Origin: Gemmataceae bacterium
GTDB taxonomy: Bacteria > Planctomycetota > Planctomycetia > Gemmatales > Gemmataceae
Assembly (NCBI GenBank): GCA_009691845.1
Contig: SIAJ01000037.1
Span: 1 to 47,985 of the forward strand
Reading direction: 5' to 3'
DNA length: 47,985 bases
Part shown: positions 7,624 through 16,335 of the stretch, one piece after another
How positions within the stretch are numbered: position 1 is the first letter of the stretch
Layout of the letters: every line of letters begins with the position of its first letter
Notes under the pieces: model-generated
Databases searched by the model: none
What the model saw: the letters and a program-made list of their open reading frames with translations, nothing else
Told to the model about the DNA's origin: nothing
Position numbers and translations under genes: made by a program

Positions 7624-9146
7624 ACGATCTCGCAAATCTTACCCAGAACCTTGCCTTGGTCGCCGGCGGTCATGTTCCGTGGCAGCGGCATGTCGTTCAG
7701 AAATATCGCGAAGTAGAGTTTTGTTCCCTTCGCGGTTTCAATCTCGCCGGCGAGGGCCTTACTTCGCAAGAGCATGCGTTCGTTTTGGTAGTCGTACCAG
7801 GAGAGTGTTCCGGTCTTCGCACGGGCCTTGCCACGAGCCGGGCTATCTTTCGCGACCGCTTCCGCAAGTGTGCCATCGATGCCGAGTACCGGCAAAGCAT
7901 CGAAATACTCTTTTGCTGCGGGGTGCTTGGACATTGCCTGCAACAAGCCAACAGTTGCTCTGGGAGTCGCGGCATCGGCTTGTGCGCCACCGGCACCGCC
8001 CGCGAACGAAACTCGCTCGGGATCGACACCAAAACCTTTGAGCATCTTTCCTTGTTGACGCAGGCCGGCTTCCGCCGTTCCGTCGCCGCGTTTCAACCCA
8101 ACGAGCACCGGCAGCGTGCTCGCGTAAAGATTGTGGCTCACTTTGAGCGTTACCTTGAGAGTATCGGCAAGCGGTTCCGAGTGATATTCGCCGATACGAA
8201 CGAGACCCATCGCGTCCTTGGCAGGCAGATCGAATCGACGCGGACGGTGCAGGCTGGTCGCGACTTTCACACCGTGTTTTCGCAAGGCCTCGATGAACAA
8301 AGCTCGTGCGAACAACATTGGCTCGTCGACCGTGTAAATTCGCACGACCGGTGCAGACCGCAAGGGAATCGTTCCACGCACCATGAACCGTCCCGTGCCC
8401 GTAGCCTCTACGAAAATTGAGGCAGCCGAGCTTTCCTTGGCCGTTCGCACGTCCGCATCCATCTGGAGGTAGGCAGTTTCTGGCCGCATTTTCACGACGG
8501 CTGGAGTCCCGGTCTTTTCGCCGGGCGTTACGATGACATCCACGACGTTGTCGTTCACCAAGATCGGACAGACGATTTCCGGTCCGCTACCACTCGACCG
8601 TGTTCGCAAAAAAAGCCGATCGTCGATGAGCACTTCGCCCTTGACTTCGGAAATTCCGTTGGCGACCTGCTTGGCTAGTTCGTTGAGTGCGTAAAGAGGA
8701 TCGGTATTCGTGACCTTGGCGTTCATGGCACCGCCATTGGCATAAGTGTGGTCGTTGTCCGAGAACTCGATCGCGGTTGTCTTGCCACGCCGTCCGCCGA
8801 ACGTGAGGTCGCTGCTTGCAACAAGAATCAGGTCGCCGTTAAGAACGCGAGATGTAACTTCGCCGTGGCGATAGACCGGCGTCGTGAAGCGGAAGTCCGG
8901 CCCCAATTCCGTGATCGCGGTCGCGCACGAAAACAGCTTGGTGACCGACGCGGGCAGGAACAGCTTGTCCGGGTTCTGTTCGTAGATTGTGCTGCCGGTC
9001 TTTGCATCGACAATGAGCAGCCCCCAACGAGCAGCCTTGTACTCCGGGGCCTCGATCACGGCCTTGATCTTGTCGGACAACTCATCGGCCTGAACCGAGC
9101 CAACGAGGAACGAGATCACGAAAAAAGCGAGACGCCACAACTTCAT
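7605..9146 (-). CDS. dacB: D-alanyl-D-alanine carboxypeptidase/endopeptidase (PBP4, peptidase S13)
   Basis: The 513-residue protein has a signal peptide (LWRLAFFVISFLVGSVQA) and the three motifs of penicillin-binding serine enzymes: SVTK with the acylated Ser67, SHN at 337-339 and KTG at 444-446. The long insert between the first and second motifs is typical of the S13 (PBP4/DacB) class. It trims stem peptides or cuts cross-links in periplasmic peptidoglycan. Its intact motifs are relevant because planctomycetes were once thought to lack a peptidoglycan wall. The next gene on this strand upstream, the EamA transporter, ends 51 bases before its start. Confidence 0.93.
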   Translation of the reverse strand: MKLWRLAFFVISFLVGSVQADELSDKIKAVIEAPEYKAARWGLLIVDAKTGSTIYEQNPDKLFLPASVTKLFSCATAITELGPDFRFTTPVYRHGEVTSRVLNGDLILVASSDLTFGGRRGKTTAIEFSDNDHTYANGGAMNAKVTNTDPLYALNELAKQVANGISEVKGEVLIDDRLFLRTRSSGSGPEIVCPILVNDNVVDVIVTPGEKTGTPAVVKMRPETAYLQMDADVRTAKESSAASIFVEATGTGRFMVRGTIPLRSAPVVRIYTVDEPMLFARALFIEALRKHGVKVATSLHRPRRFDLPAKDAMGLVRIGEYHSEPLADTLKVTLKVSHNLYASTLPVLVGLKRGDGTAEAGLRQQGKMLKGFGVDPERVSFAGGAGGAQADAATPRATVGLLQAMSKHPAAKEYFDALPVLGIDGTLAEAVAKDSPARGKARAKTGTLSWYDYQNERMLLRSKALAGEIETAKGTKLYFAIFLNDMPLPRNMTAGDQGKVLGKICEIVYKHGR

Positions 9147-9197
9147 GGATGCTCCAAATCAGACGATGGTCTTCTGAAGCCCAAGTGAAACCACAAA

Positions 9198-10142
9198 TCA
9201 AATGGCACGCACGGGCACAGTCGAGCCGAACTCATCGTTCCTGTCTTCTTTCGCGATGACAAGTCCTTCAACATGCTTCTTGCGTCGTCGCCGTTCGAGC
9301 ATGACCCAGAAAGTCGGGATGAGAATGAAAAGCGTACCGATGATCGCCGTGGATGTCAAAGAATGCCCAAGCAGACTCAAATCAATCGCCAGGGAGAACA
9401 GCACTTGTGACAGACCCACGACGGAAACCTTTGCTGGTTCCCCGTGAGCGAAGGCGCGAGTCAAGAACATCTGCCCGATGCTGGCCGTGAGACCTACACC
9501 CAACAGCAAAAAGATGGCCCGGGAGTCGTAAAAAAACATTGCTCCCTCTCGGCGTTCGAAAAGAAAGAACGATGCCGAAGCGGCCACCGTTGCCACAGCC
9601 GAGAAATGCACGACCACCGCGTTCGGATTCACTCCGCGGAGTTTGTGCAGGCCGATCATCGCGATGGAAGTTGCCACCGCGCTCGCAAGTGCTAGCAAAA
9701 TGGCCAGAGTATCATCGCCTCCCTGCGGTTCCTGGATGAGGTAGACCCCGACAATCCCGCCCGCCACCGCGAGCCAAACTCGCGGAGACGGCAAGGTTCC
9801 CAGTATCGGCCAGGAGAGAATCGCTACCCAGATCGGAAAGGTATTCGAAAGCGTCACGACCGTGGAAGCGGGTAGCTTTGACAAGGCGTAAAACGCCATG
9901 ACCATGCTCAGGCTGCCGGCAATCGATCGGATCCAGAGCTTGCGTGGTCTAAGAAAAACGAGCTTGGTGCCGGTGGCCAGCGAGAGCGAGCCCACCAGTA
10001 GCAACACAAGGAGGGCACGAAAGAAAGTGACCGTCTGCCAGTTGCATCGTTCGCCCAGTGCATGGGCCATGGCCGACATGACGGCAAACGCGCAGCTACC
10101 GGCCATCATCCACACATACGGGCGAACAGAACGTTGATGCAC
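9198..10142 (-). CDS. EamA-family (drug/metabolite transporter) permease
   Basis: The 314-residue protein is strongly hydrophobic, with about ten membrane segments arranged as two similar halves, the EamA/DMT layout. Typical features are the AHALGERCNWQTVTFFRAL and YALSKLPASTVVTLSNTFPIWVAIL segments in the first half and the GLTASIGQMFLTRAFAHGEPAKVSVV segment in the second. The basic tail (ERRRRKKH) is cytoplasmic. The start is GTG 10142. The substrate cannot be told from sequence. It lies upstream of dacB on the same strand and may share its transcript. Confidence 0.88.
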   Translation of the reverse strand: MHQRSVRPYVWMMAGSCAFAVMSAMAHALGERCNWQTVTFFRALLVLLLVGSLSLATGTKLVFLRPRKLWIRSIAGSLSMVMAFYALSKLPASTVVTLSNTFPIWVAILSWPILGTLPSPRVWLAVAGGIVGVYLIQEPQGGDDTLAILLALASAVATSIAMIGLHKLRGVNPNAVVVHFSAVATVAASASFFLFERREGAMFFYDSRAIFLLLGVGLTASIGQMFLTRAFAHGEPAKVSVVGLSQVLFSLAIDLSLLGHSLTSTAIIGTLFILIPTFWVMLERRRRKKHVEGLVIAKEDRNDEFGSTVPVRAI

Positions 10143-10432
10143 GTCGACAGACCCTTTCCGGAGAGAGTTAGTTTAGGGCGGAGCGAGCAGATTTGAGAGG
10201 CACTTCCTCACCAGTCCCAAAAAAGTCGTCGGAATTTTCAAAGTGAGGTTCACAAACTGGGTTCACGCAAATACAGGTGTTGTGTGGGCAAGTGCGGTGG
10301 AGGCATCCTGCCGATGGTGTCCTGAGATGTCCTATTCCTGAAAAAATGTTGCCGCTTGGCAGTGCGACTTCTTGGCGGGTGCTTGACGATACCCGATAGT
10401 CTCGGCTACGGTGTTGAAGGGAGGATAGTTGC
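10143..10432. other. 290-base divergent intergenic region
   Basis: It separates the EamA gene (minus) from the histidine kinase gene (plus). No gene, clear promoter or hairpin was recognised apart from the GGGAGGA ribosome site just before 10433. Confidence 0.35.
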
Positions 10433-12157
10433 GTGGCACGCCTGATTGTGATCAAAGGACCCGATGAAGGTCGGCAGTATGAACTGCCCGCTGGCGATTC
10501 CATTTCTATCGGCCGGGATCGGAACAATCGCCTCGTTCTGCACGATACCGAAGTCTCTCGAAAACATGCCGAGATTGTTGGTCTGGATGGTGCGTTTCGA
10601 CTGCGAGACCTTGGCAGTGCCAATGGATGTCTCGTCAACACCAAGCCTGTTCGCGAAGCAGTTCTGCTTGCGGGTGACCACATCACGCTTGGCCAGACGA
10701 TCATGGTCTTCGGTTCTGTGCGAACGGAACGAGCCGCTTCCAATTCCGAGATTTCCGGTCAGATTCGCTTGATCACACGGAAGGACGACGAAGTTCCCTC
10801 GGCCATCGTGAAGACCGTGGCCGAGGATGAAGGGAGCCGGATCCTCGCCCGCCCCGACCAGGCCGGGCCGCAATGGCTCAACGACCGATTGGCGAGTCTG
10901 AGCGTCATGTATGAAACGACGCAGGCCATCAGCCATATCCTCGATCTCGATCAACTGCTCGATCGAATCCTGGAATTGATTTTCAACTCGATCCCAGCGG
11001 ATCACGGTTGCATGATGCTAAAGAACCAGGAAACCGGCGAGTTCGAGCCGCAGGCAGTCCGGTTTCGAGAGGAGACTCAAGGCAAACAGAAGATGACGGT
11101 CAGCCGCACGATTCTGGAGTGGGTCCTCGACCAAAGGCAGGGCGTGCTGATTTCCGATGCTGCTAGCGATGCCCGTTTTGCTTCTGGCAACAGTATCACG
11201 CGATTTAGTATCTCCGAAGTGATTTGCGTGCCCATGAAAGGCCGGCACGAAACCCACGGAGTTCTGTTCCTGGACACGGTAACGAACACCAAACGGATGG
11301 TCGCGGAGGGGCAGGCAGAACCAGTTGCTCGGCTGACCGAAGAGCACCTGACGCTTGCGATCGCGATCGCGCACCAGGCGGCGCTGGCTGTTGAGGAGAC
11401 TCGCTATCACAACGCGATGGTGCAAGGCGAACGGATGGCAGCGATCGGGCAGACAATTGCAGCGCTGTCGCATCACATCAAGAACATCATGCAAGGGGTC
11501 GTGTTTGGCAGTGACATGGTTCGATCTGCGATGGCGGACCGCGACGATAACCTGATGCAAAAGGGCTGGAGGCTGGTCGAGAAAAATCAGGCGAAGATTC
11601 ACGACCTCGTGCTGGACATGCTTTCATTCTCGAAGGAACGAGAGCCATTGATCGAGATGACCGACTTGAACAAGGTAGTCGATGACGTCGTGGATGTCGT
11701 TCGCGGTCGGGCGGATGACCGCAAAATCACGCTCGATATCCGTCTTTCGCCAAGCCTGCCGCTCGTGCCCGCCGATCCGGATGGCATTCACAAGGCGTTG
11801 CTGAATATTTTGAGCAACGCACTCGATGCCGTGGACGATCGAGAGGACCCATATGTGGGCGTGCAAACGCTGCTGGAAGAAGGCGGCAACTGGGTTCGGA
11901 TCGTCGTTCTCGATCACGGGCCAGGGATTGATCCCGACACGTTGAACGACATTTTTAAGCCGTTCGTCAGCACCAAAGGTTCACGTGGCACGGGCCTCGG
12001 TTTACCAGTCAGTCGAAAACTCTTTCGCGAACACGGCGGCGACGTTCAGGTCGAGAGTAAACTCGGCAAAGGGAGCAAGTTCATCATGCGTTTGCCCATG
12101 AAAAGCCATCACGCGATCGAGGCCATGGGTACATTGGAGCAGCCGGCACTCGAATAG
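10433..12157 (+). CDS. FHA-GAF sensor histidine kinase
   Basis: The 574-residue protein has no membrane segment, so it is cytoplasmic. An FHA domain (about 1-95: SIGRDRNNRLVL, SRKHAEI, DLGSANGCLVN) should bind phosphothreonine peptides. A GAF domain (about 155-325) may sense a small ligand. The kinase core follows: H-box ALSHHIKN (His347/His348), N-box NILSNALDAV, G1 DHGPGID, F-box IFKPFVSTKG and G2 GTGLGLPVS. There is no receiver domain and no response regulator beside it, so it is an orphan kinase. The FHA domain suggests input from Ser/Thr kinases such as the one at 14641-15990. The start is GTG 10433, after a GGGAGGA ribosome site. Confidence 0.92.
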   Translation: MARLIVIKGPDEGRQYELPAGDSISIGRDRNNRLVLHDTEVSRKHAEIVGLDGAFRLRDLGSANGCLVNTKPVREAVLLAGDHITLGQTIMVFGSVRTERAASNSEISGQIRLITRKDDEVPSAIVKTVAEDEGSRILARPDQAGPQWLNDRLASLSVMYETTQAISHILDLDQLLDRILELIFNSIPADHGCMMLKNQETGEFEPQAVRFREETQGKQKMTVSRTILEWVLDQRQGVLISDAASDARFASGNSITRFSISEVICVPMKGRHETHGVLFLDTVTNTKRMVAEGQAEPVARLTEEHLTLAIAIAHQAALAVEETRYHNAMVQGERMAAIGQTIAALSHHIKNIMQGVVFGSDMVRSAMADRDDNLMQKGWRLVEKNQAKIHDLVLDMLSFSKEREPLIEMTDLNKVVDDVVDVVRGRADDRKITLDIRLSPSLPLVPADPDGIHKALLNILSNALDAVDDREDPYVGVQTLLEEGGNWVRIVVLDHGPGIDPDTLNDIFKPFVSTKGSRGTGLGLPVSRKLFREHGGDVQVESKLGKGSKFIMRLPMKSHHAIEAMGTLEQPALE

Positions 12158-12251
12158 GAACGCCGATTGGAGATTGGCGTTTCCAGGGATTCCCTGCATA
12201 ATTCTCCCATCAACTGGTATTCACTCTTTCACCCGAATTTACTCACCCGCC

Positions 12252-13520
12252 ATGCACACCTATCGACTCGGCCTTCTGGGCCTTTTCCTGGCAACAACGA
12301 TTGTCGCAGCCGCCGACTGGGACCGCTTTCGCGGTCCCGATGGGTTGGGGACCTCCTCCGACAAGAACGTCCCCGTCGATTTCAGCCCGAGCACGGCACT
12401 GTGGAAAACGAAGCTTCCCGGGAAAGGCAACTCCTCGCCAATTGTTTCCAAGGGGAAAGTTTTCCTGCAATCTTCCTCGGAGGACGGAAGCAAGCGAATG
12501 TTCTTCTGCGTGGATGCATCGAGCGGCAAGATCGACTGGACGCGGGAAATCAAAGGCTCAACCGCCAAGACTCACCAGAAAAACACGATGGCCTCGTGTT
12601 CCGCGGCAGCAGATGGCGAACGGGTCTACATCGTCTTCTGGGACGGCGATGAGATCAAGTTCACCGCCTGGGACTATGCCGGCAAGCCGCTGTGGACGAA
12701 AGACCTCGGCAAGTTCAAGAGCCAGCATGGGCCGGGACTGTCGCCGATGGTATTGGGAGATCGGGTCTATCTGAACGTCGATCAAGACGACCTCGCGGAA
12801 GTAATGGCCTTCGACAAGAAATCCGGAGATCTCGCCTGGAAGAAGAGCCGACCGGCATTCCGTGCATGCTATACGACGCCATTCGTGCTGGAGCGTGAGG
12901 GCAAGAAAGAACTCGTCGTGGGTAGTACGGCCGGCATCACTTCCTACGACCCGAAGGACGGAGCTGTCATCTGGAATTGGACATGGGTGTGGAAGGCTGC
13001 ACCGAAGGAAAAGGGCAAGAAAGGTGGCCCACTTCGCAATGTCGGCGGACCGATCTTCCACAACGGGCTCATCTACGCGATCAGCGGCGACGGAGCCGGC
13101 GACCGGCACCTGGTAGCCGTTACGGCCGGCAAGACTGGCGATGTCACCGATAGCGCGCTCGTGTGGGAGATGAGCAAGGGCACACCCTACGTCCCGATGG
13201 TTCTCGCCAATGGCGAGCACGTTTATTGGATCTCGGACAAGGAGAACAAAGGGCTGTGCGTCGAAGCGAAGACCGGAAAGGTGATTTGGGAAGAGCGGCT
13301 CGCCGGCACCGGAGAGGTTTCGGCCTCGCCGATCATGGTCGACGGCAAGATTTACTCGATCAACGAGAAGGGGCGTGTCAGCGTGTTTGAAGCCAAGCCG
13401 AAGTACAATTTGCTCGCGGAGAACGACCTGAAGGAAGAGGTGTACGCGAGCCCGGCGGTTGCGGATGGAAAGCTGTACATTCGGGGTACGAATACCTTGT
13501 TCTGTTTCGGGCAAAAGTAA
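12252..13520 (+). CDS. Secreted PQQ-like beta-propeller protein (second copy)
   Basis: The 422-residue protein starts at ATG 12252 with a signal peptide (HTYRLGLLGLFLATTIVAAA). The longer in-frame start at 12174 would bury the signal and is rejected. The mature part opens DWDRFRGPDGLG, the hallmark of planctomycete PQQ-like proteins, followed by blades such as DASSGKIDWTREI, DYAGKPLWTKDL, DKKSGDLAWKKS and EAKTGKVIWEERL. It should be a periplasmic propeller whose ligand is unknown. It shares only the fold with the copy at 5663. It follows the histidine kinase by 94 bases. Confidence 0.88.
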   Translation: MHTYRLGLLGLFLATTIVAAADWDRFRGPDGLGTSSDKNVPVDFSPSTALWKTKLPGKGNSSPIVSKGKVFLQSSSEDGSKRMFFCVDASSGKIDWTREIKGSTAKTHQKNTMASCSAAADGERVYIVFWDGDEIKFTAWDYAGKPLWTKDLGKFKSQHGPGLSPMVLGDRVYLNVDQDDLAEVMAFDKKSGDLAWKKSRPAFRACYTTPFVLEREGKKELVVGSTAGITSYDPKDGAVIWNWTWVWKAAPKEKGKKGGPLRNVGGPIFHNGLIYAISGDGAGDRHLVAVTAGKTGDVTDSALVWEMSKGTPYVPMVLANGEHVYWISDKENKGLCVEAKTGKVIWEERLAGTGEVSASPIMVDGKIYSINEKGRVSVFEAKPKYNLLAENDLKEEVYASPAVADGKLYIRGTNTLFCFGQK

Positions 13521-13525
13521 TCTTG

Positions 13526-13559
13526 GCGAGCTGCCTTGCGTCGGCGGGCGGCTCGCATT
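13526..13559 (+). terminator. Hairpin after the second PQQ gene
   Basis: GCGAGCTGCC (13526-13535) pairs with GGCGGCTCGC (13547-13556), with one G-U pair, and is followed by ATTT. It lies in the 38-base gap between convergent genes. Confidence 0.45.
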
Positions 13560-14539
13560 TACTTCCGATGTTTCGCGATGAACTCCTGGACGATCTCGCC
13601 GGGAATTGCAAAGTTCACGTCGGTCCCCTTGATGATGGAAACTGCAACGCCGACGACGTTTCCTTTGGAATCAACCAATGGCCCACCGGAGTTTCCCGGA
13701 TTCAATCCTCCCTGCACCTGGATCTTGTAAATCTTTCCGTCATCGTTTTTTCTAAGGCTCGATATAGCAGTCTCGCCAATCGTGATCTCCTTGCCAATCT
13801 CACTGCCGAATGGGTAGCCGAAGATGAACAATCGTTGGCGTTCTTTGGGGGACTGTGATTTTGGGACCACGATTCCGTCCGGAACGATGTGCCGTTCACC
13901 AACGAAGATGATTTTGGGTGCAATCAAGGCGAGATCATTCTCCTGATCAATTGCAAGCACCTCCGCGCTCAAGTGATACTCCTTATCTTTCCCTTCGCCG
14001 CTGTTGACCACAATGTTGATTTTTTCGGGCCCGGCGTCGCCCTTGAGTGCGCCAATCACGTGAGCATTTGTGACGACCAACCGCGAGTTCTTCTCGACGA
14101 ATCCGGTTCCGCTCGCTTGTTTCCCGTCTTTCATTTGAACCAAAATGCGTACCGTCGCCTTACGCACTCGTTTTTCCATCTCGTCGCTGAGGTTAGTCGG
14201 ATCGATCTTGGGCTGCGGAGCGACCACCGGACGATTGCCCGAAGTCGCGGCTGGCGTCGAGCCACCTTTCGGCGTGTCCGGATCCTTGGGCTGCAAGACC
14301 AGCACGAGGGTGATTGCTCCCCCGATGGCCAGAACACCTCCCGCGATGAATCCAGCAAGAAGCAGCGGTGACATCGACTTCTTGCGGGGATGCCGCCTAT
14401 CGTCTCGGTCTTCTTCTTCGCGTGGCTTCCGTTGCCGGCTTCGAGGCTGCTCTTCGTATTCGTCTTTTTCGAGCCGTTCAATCTTCGGACGTGGCGCTGG
14501 CTTGGCAGGTTCTTCGTCGAATTCGAATTCGCCGGGCAT
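13559..14539 (-). CDS. Membrane-anchored trypsin-like serine protease
   Basis: The 326-residue protein has a highly charged, disordered N-terminus (about 1-55, rich in Glu, Arg and Lys), one membrane segment (about 58-82) and a Pro/Thr-rich linker. The protease domain has the chymotrypsin-fold triad: His160 in TNAHV, Asp202 in ENDLALI and Ser284 in GNSGGPL. There is no PDZ domain, unlike DegP. The layout places the protease outside the cytoplasmic membrane with the charged tail inside. The gene is divergent from the Ser/Thr kinase gene about 100 bases away. The substrate is unknown. Confidence 0.88.
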   Translation of the reverse strand: MPGEFEFDEEPAKPAPRPKIERLEKDEYEEQPRSRQRKPREEEDRDDRRHPRKKSMSPLLLAGFIAGGVLAIGGAITLVLVLQPKDPDTPKGGSTPAATSGNRPVVAPQPKIDPTNLSDEMEKRVRKATVRILVQMKDGKQASGTGFVEKNSRLVVTNAHVIGALKGDAGPEKINIVVNSGEGKDKEYHLSAEVLAIDQENDLALIAPKIIFVGERHIVPDGIVVPKSQSPKERQRLFIFGYPFGSEIGKEITIGETAISSLRKNDDGKIYKIQVQGGLNPGNSGGPLVDSKGNVVGVAVSIIKGTDVNFAIPGEIVQEFIAKHRK

Positions 14540-14640
14540 GGATGAGTCCTGTTCGAGGTATGAAGTGATGGTACACGACTGCGTGCCACGTGGAAAGCAG
14601 CAAGTGGACTCATCTGCTGAAGTGCCGTATCATTCGACCG

Positions 14641-15990
14641 ATGCCCCCACCCCCGTTGCCGAGTTCTGAACTCGACCGGTTTCTGGAAACCGTTTGCCAC
14701 AGCAAGCTGCTGGGCCCCGGTCGCCTAAATGTCTTGATTGCCGAAGCACCGAAAGCGGTTGGCAAGGACCTGGACAAGCTTGGCGAACACCTCGTTTCGT
14801 GCGGGGCACTCACCCACTTTCAGTTCACCAAACTCAAGCAGGGAATCTGGCAAGGCCTCGTGCTCGGGCATTTCCACATCCTCTCGCCACTTGGCCGGGG
14901 AGGAATGGGCACGGTGTACCTTGCGCACGATACGAGAAAACCCGCCGGCAAGCAGGCATTGGTCGCGTTGAAAGTGTTGCCGCCGAAAAAGGCTCGTGAA
15001 GAGGACCGCACTTTGGCCCGCTTCATCCGCGAGATGGACCTCGCCCAGCGCGTCAGCCATCCGCATCTCACGAAGACATATGAGGCAGGCGACTTTAGCG
15101 GTGTCCACTTCATCGCGATGGAGTATATCCGAGGCGATAGCCTGAAGAAATTCGTGAGCGACCGGGGTCCGCTGTCCGACACGCGCGCGGCCCGATTTTT
15201 CGCGGAAGTGGCCGACGGACTACAGAGCGTTCATGAATCGGGGCTTGTGCATCGCGATCTCAAGCCTTCGAACATCATGGTCACACCCAATGGCCATGCG
15301 AAGATCCTCGACCTCGGGCTGGCGCTTGCGGTCGACGAAGAACTGCCAAACGACAAGAAGATCGTAGGCGGGCAGGGTTATGTGGTCGGAACGATGGACT
15401 ACATCGCGCCGGAGCAAGTCGATGATCCGACCGGCGTAGACGCCCGTGCCGATCTCTATTCGCTTGGCTGCTCCATGTACTTCGCCTTGACCGGGCAGCC
15501 GCCGTTTCCCGGTGGAACCTCCATTGAGAAGATGAAGAAGCACCAGCGGGATTTTGCGGACCCAATCTCGGACTTCAACCCGACTCTACCAGCCGGATTC
15601 ACCCGCATCATCGATCGCTTGATGGAAAAGGGACCTGGCAATCGCTTTCAGACGGCGAATGCCGTTCGCGATGCGCTGTTGCAATGGACGGCCGGAGATC
15701 CCGAAACGCCGATGGATGTCGATCCGGAGCAAACGGAAGCCGAATTCGTGCTCGAACTGGAGCGGACTCAGAAAGACCCGGGAGCGTTCTTCGAGACGAT
15801 TCCAGTGGTAGTATTTGCGGAGAAGCGCAAGAAAGATGAGGCAATCAACGAGGAGGAAGCCAATCCTACCGAGGAACAAGAAGGGGCGTCTATCCCTCTC
15901 TGGATGATTCTGGTTCCAGGTCTTCTTGTCATCGGCTGTCTGGCCAGCGGGATTGGCTGGCTACTGATCTACTGGTTGAAGCATCGATAA
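14641..15990 (+). CDS. Serine/threonine protein kinase with C-terminal membrane anchor
   Basis: The 449-residue protein carries a Hanks-type kinase domain (about 77-365): glycine loop GRGGMGTVY, VALK (Lys111), HRDLKPSN (Asp206), DLG (224-226, in place of DFG) and APEQ. The first 75 residues form a separate helical module (DRFLETVCHSKLL, then LVSCGALTHFQFTKLKQG), which I recall from other planctomycete kinases. After the kinase comes an acidic linker and one membrane helix (about 417-443) with a short basic end, so the kinase domain lies in the cytoplasm as a tail-anchored protein. I chose ATG 14641; a GTG at 14590 would add 17 residues with little support. Confidence 0.9.
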   Translation: MPPPPLPSSELDRFLETVCHSKLLGPGRLNVLIAEAPKAVGKDLDKLGEHLVSCGALTHFQFTKLKQGIWQGLVLGHFHILSPLGRGGMGTVYLAHDTRKPAGKQALVALKVLPPKKAREEDRTLARFIREMDLAQRVSHPHLTKTYEAGDFSGVHFIAMEYIRGDSLKKFVSDRGPLSDTRAARFFAEVADGLQSVHESGLVHRDLKPSNIMVTPNGHAKILDLGLALAVDEELPNDKKIVGGQGYVVGTMDYIAPEQVDDPTGVDARADLYSLGCSMYFALTGQPPFPGGTSIEKMKKHQRDFADPISDFNPTLPAGFTRIIDRLMEKGPGNRFQTANAVRDALLQWTAGDPETPMDVDPEQTEAEFVLELERTQKDPGAFFETIPVVVFAEKRKKDEAINEEEANPTEEQEGASIPLWMILVPGLLVIGCLASGIGWLLIYWLKHR

Positions 15991-16104
15991 CTAACGATGG
16001 AAAACGTGGATTCGATGTTGTCAAATTCGCACTAGCCCTCTATAGTTTCACAAACAGTTTTGGGTTCCGTGGGAACATTACCACGATTCTTTTCGTGGCC
16101 TCAC

Positions 16105-16211
16105 GAACGATCCAGAGTGGCTGAGGGAACAGGCCCTTCGACGCCACAGCAACCGGCCGCCAAGCGGAAACGGTGCTAACTCCTGCCCGGCTAGCCGGGG
16201 AAGATCAGACG
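16105..16211 (+). ncRNA. SAM-I (S-box) riboswitch aptamer
   Basis: The sequence fits the S-box pattern in order. P1 closes by GATC pairing (about 16109-16112 with 16203-16206), next to CCAGAG. P2 is GTGGC/GCCAC with a kink-turn (CTGA...CGAC), GGGA and a GGCCC loop for the pseudoknot. AGCAACC and GGTGC flank P3, then TAACTCC. P4 is CCCGG-CTAG-CCGGG, followed by GGAAGATCAGA. This aptamer binds S-adenosylmethionine and usually turns off methionine or sulfur genes when SAM is plentiful. It lies about 125 bases before the threonine-synthase-like gene and probably controls the whole sulfur-carrier cluster. Confidence 0.92.
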
Positions 16212-16245
16212 CGGGTGCCGCAACACACCCTCCGATACCGTTTGT

Positions 16246-16335
16246 CGCCAATCCGATTGGCGTTCCGGTTCCCTGATAACTCCCCGCTATTGATATCCTT
16301 TGATTCTGTTGCTGCCGGGCCAAGCCCGGACCAGG
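16246..16335 (+). promoter_or_regulatory. Expression platform between the riboswitch and the PLP enzyme gene
   Basis: There are two hairpins: CGCCAAT/ATTGGCG (16246-16262), without a T-tract, and CCGGGC/GCCCGG (16315-16329), which ends seven bases before ATG 16336. The second could hide the ribosome site. Its left arm could instead pair with GCCCGGC (16185-16191) in aptamer stem P4. That suggests control of translation and not transcription, but this is inferred by eye. Confidence 0.5.
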
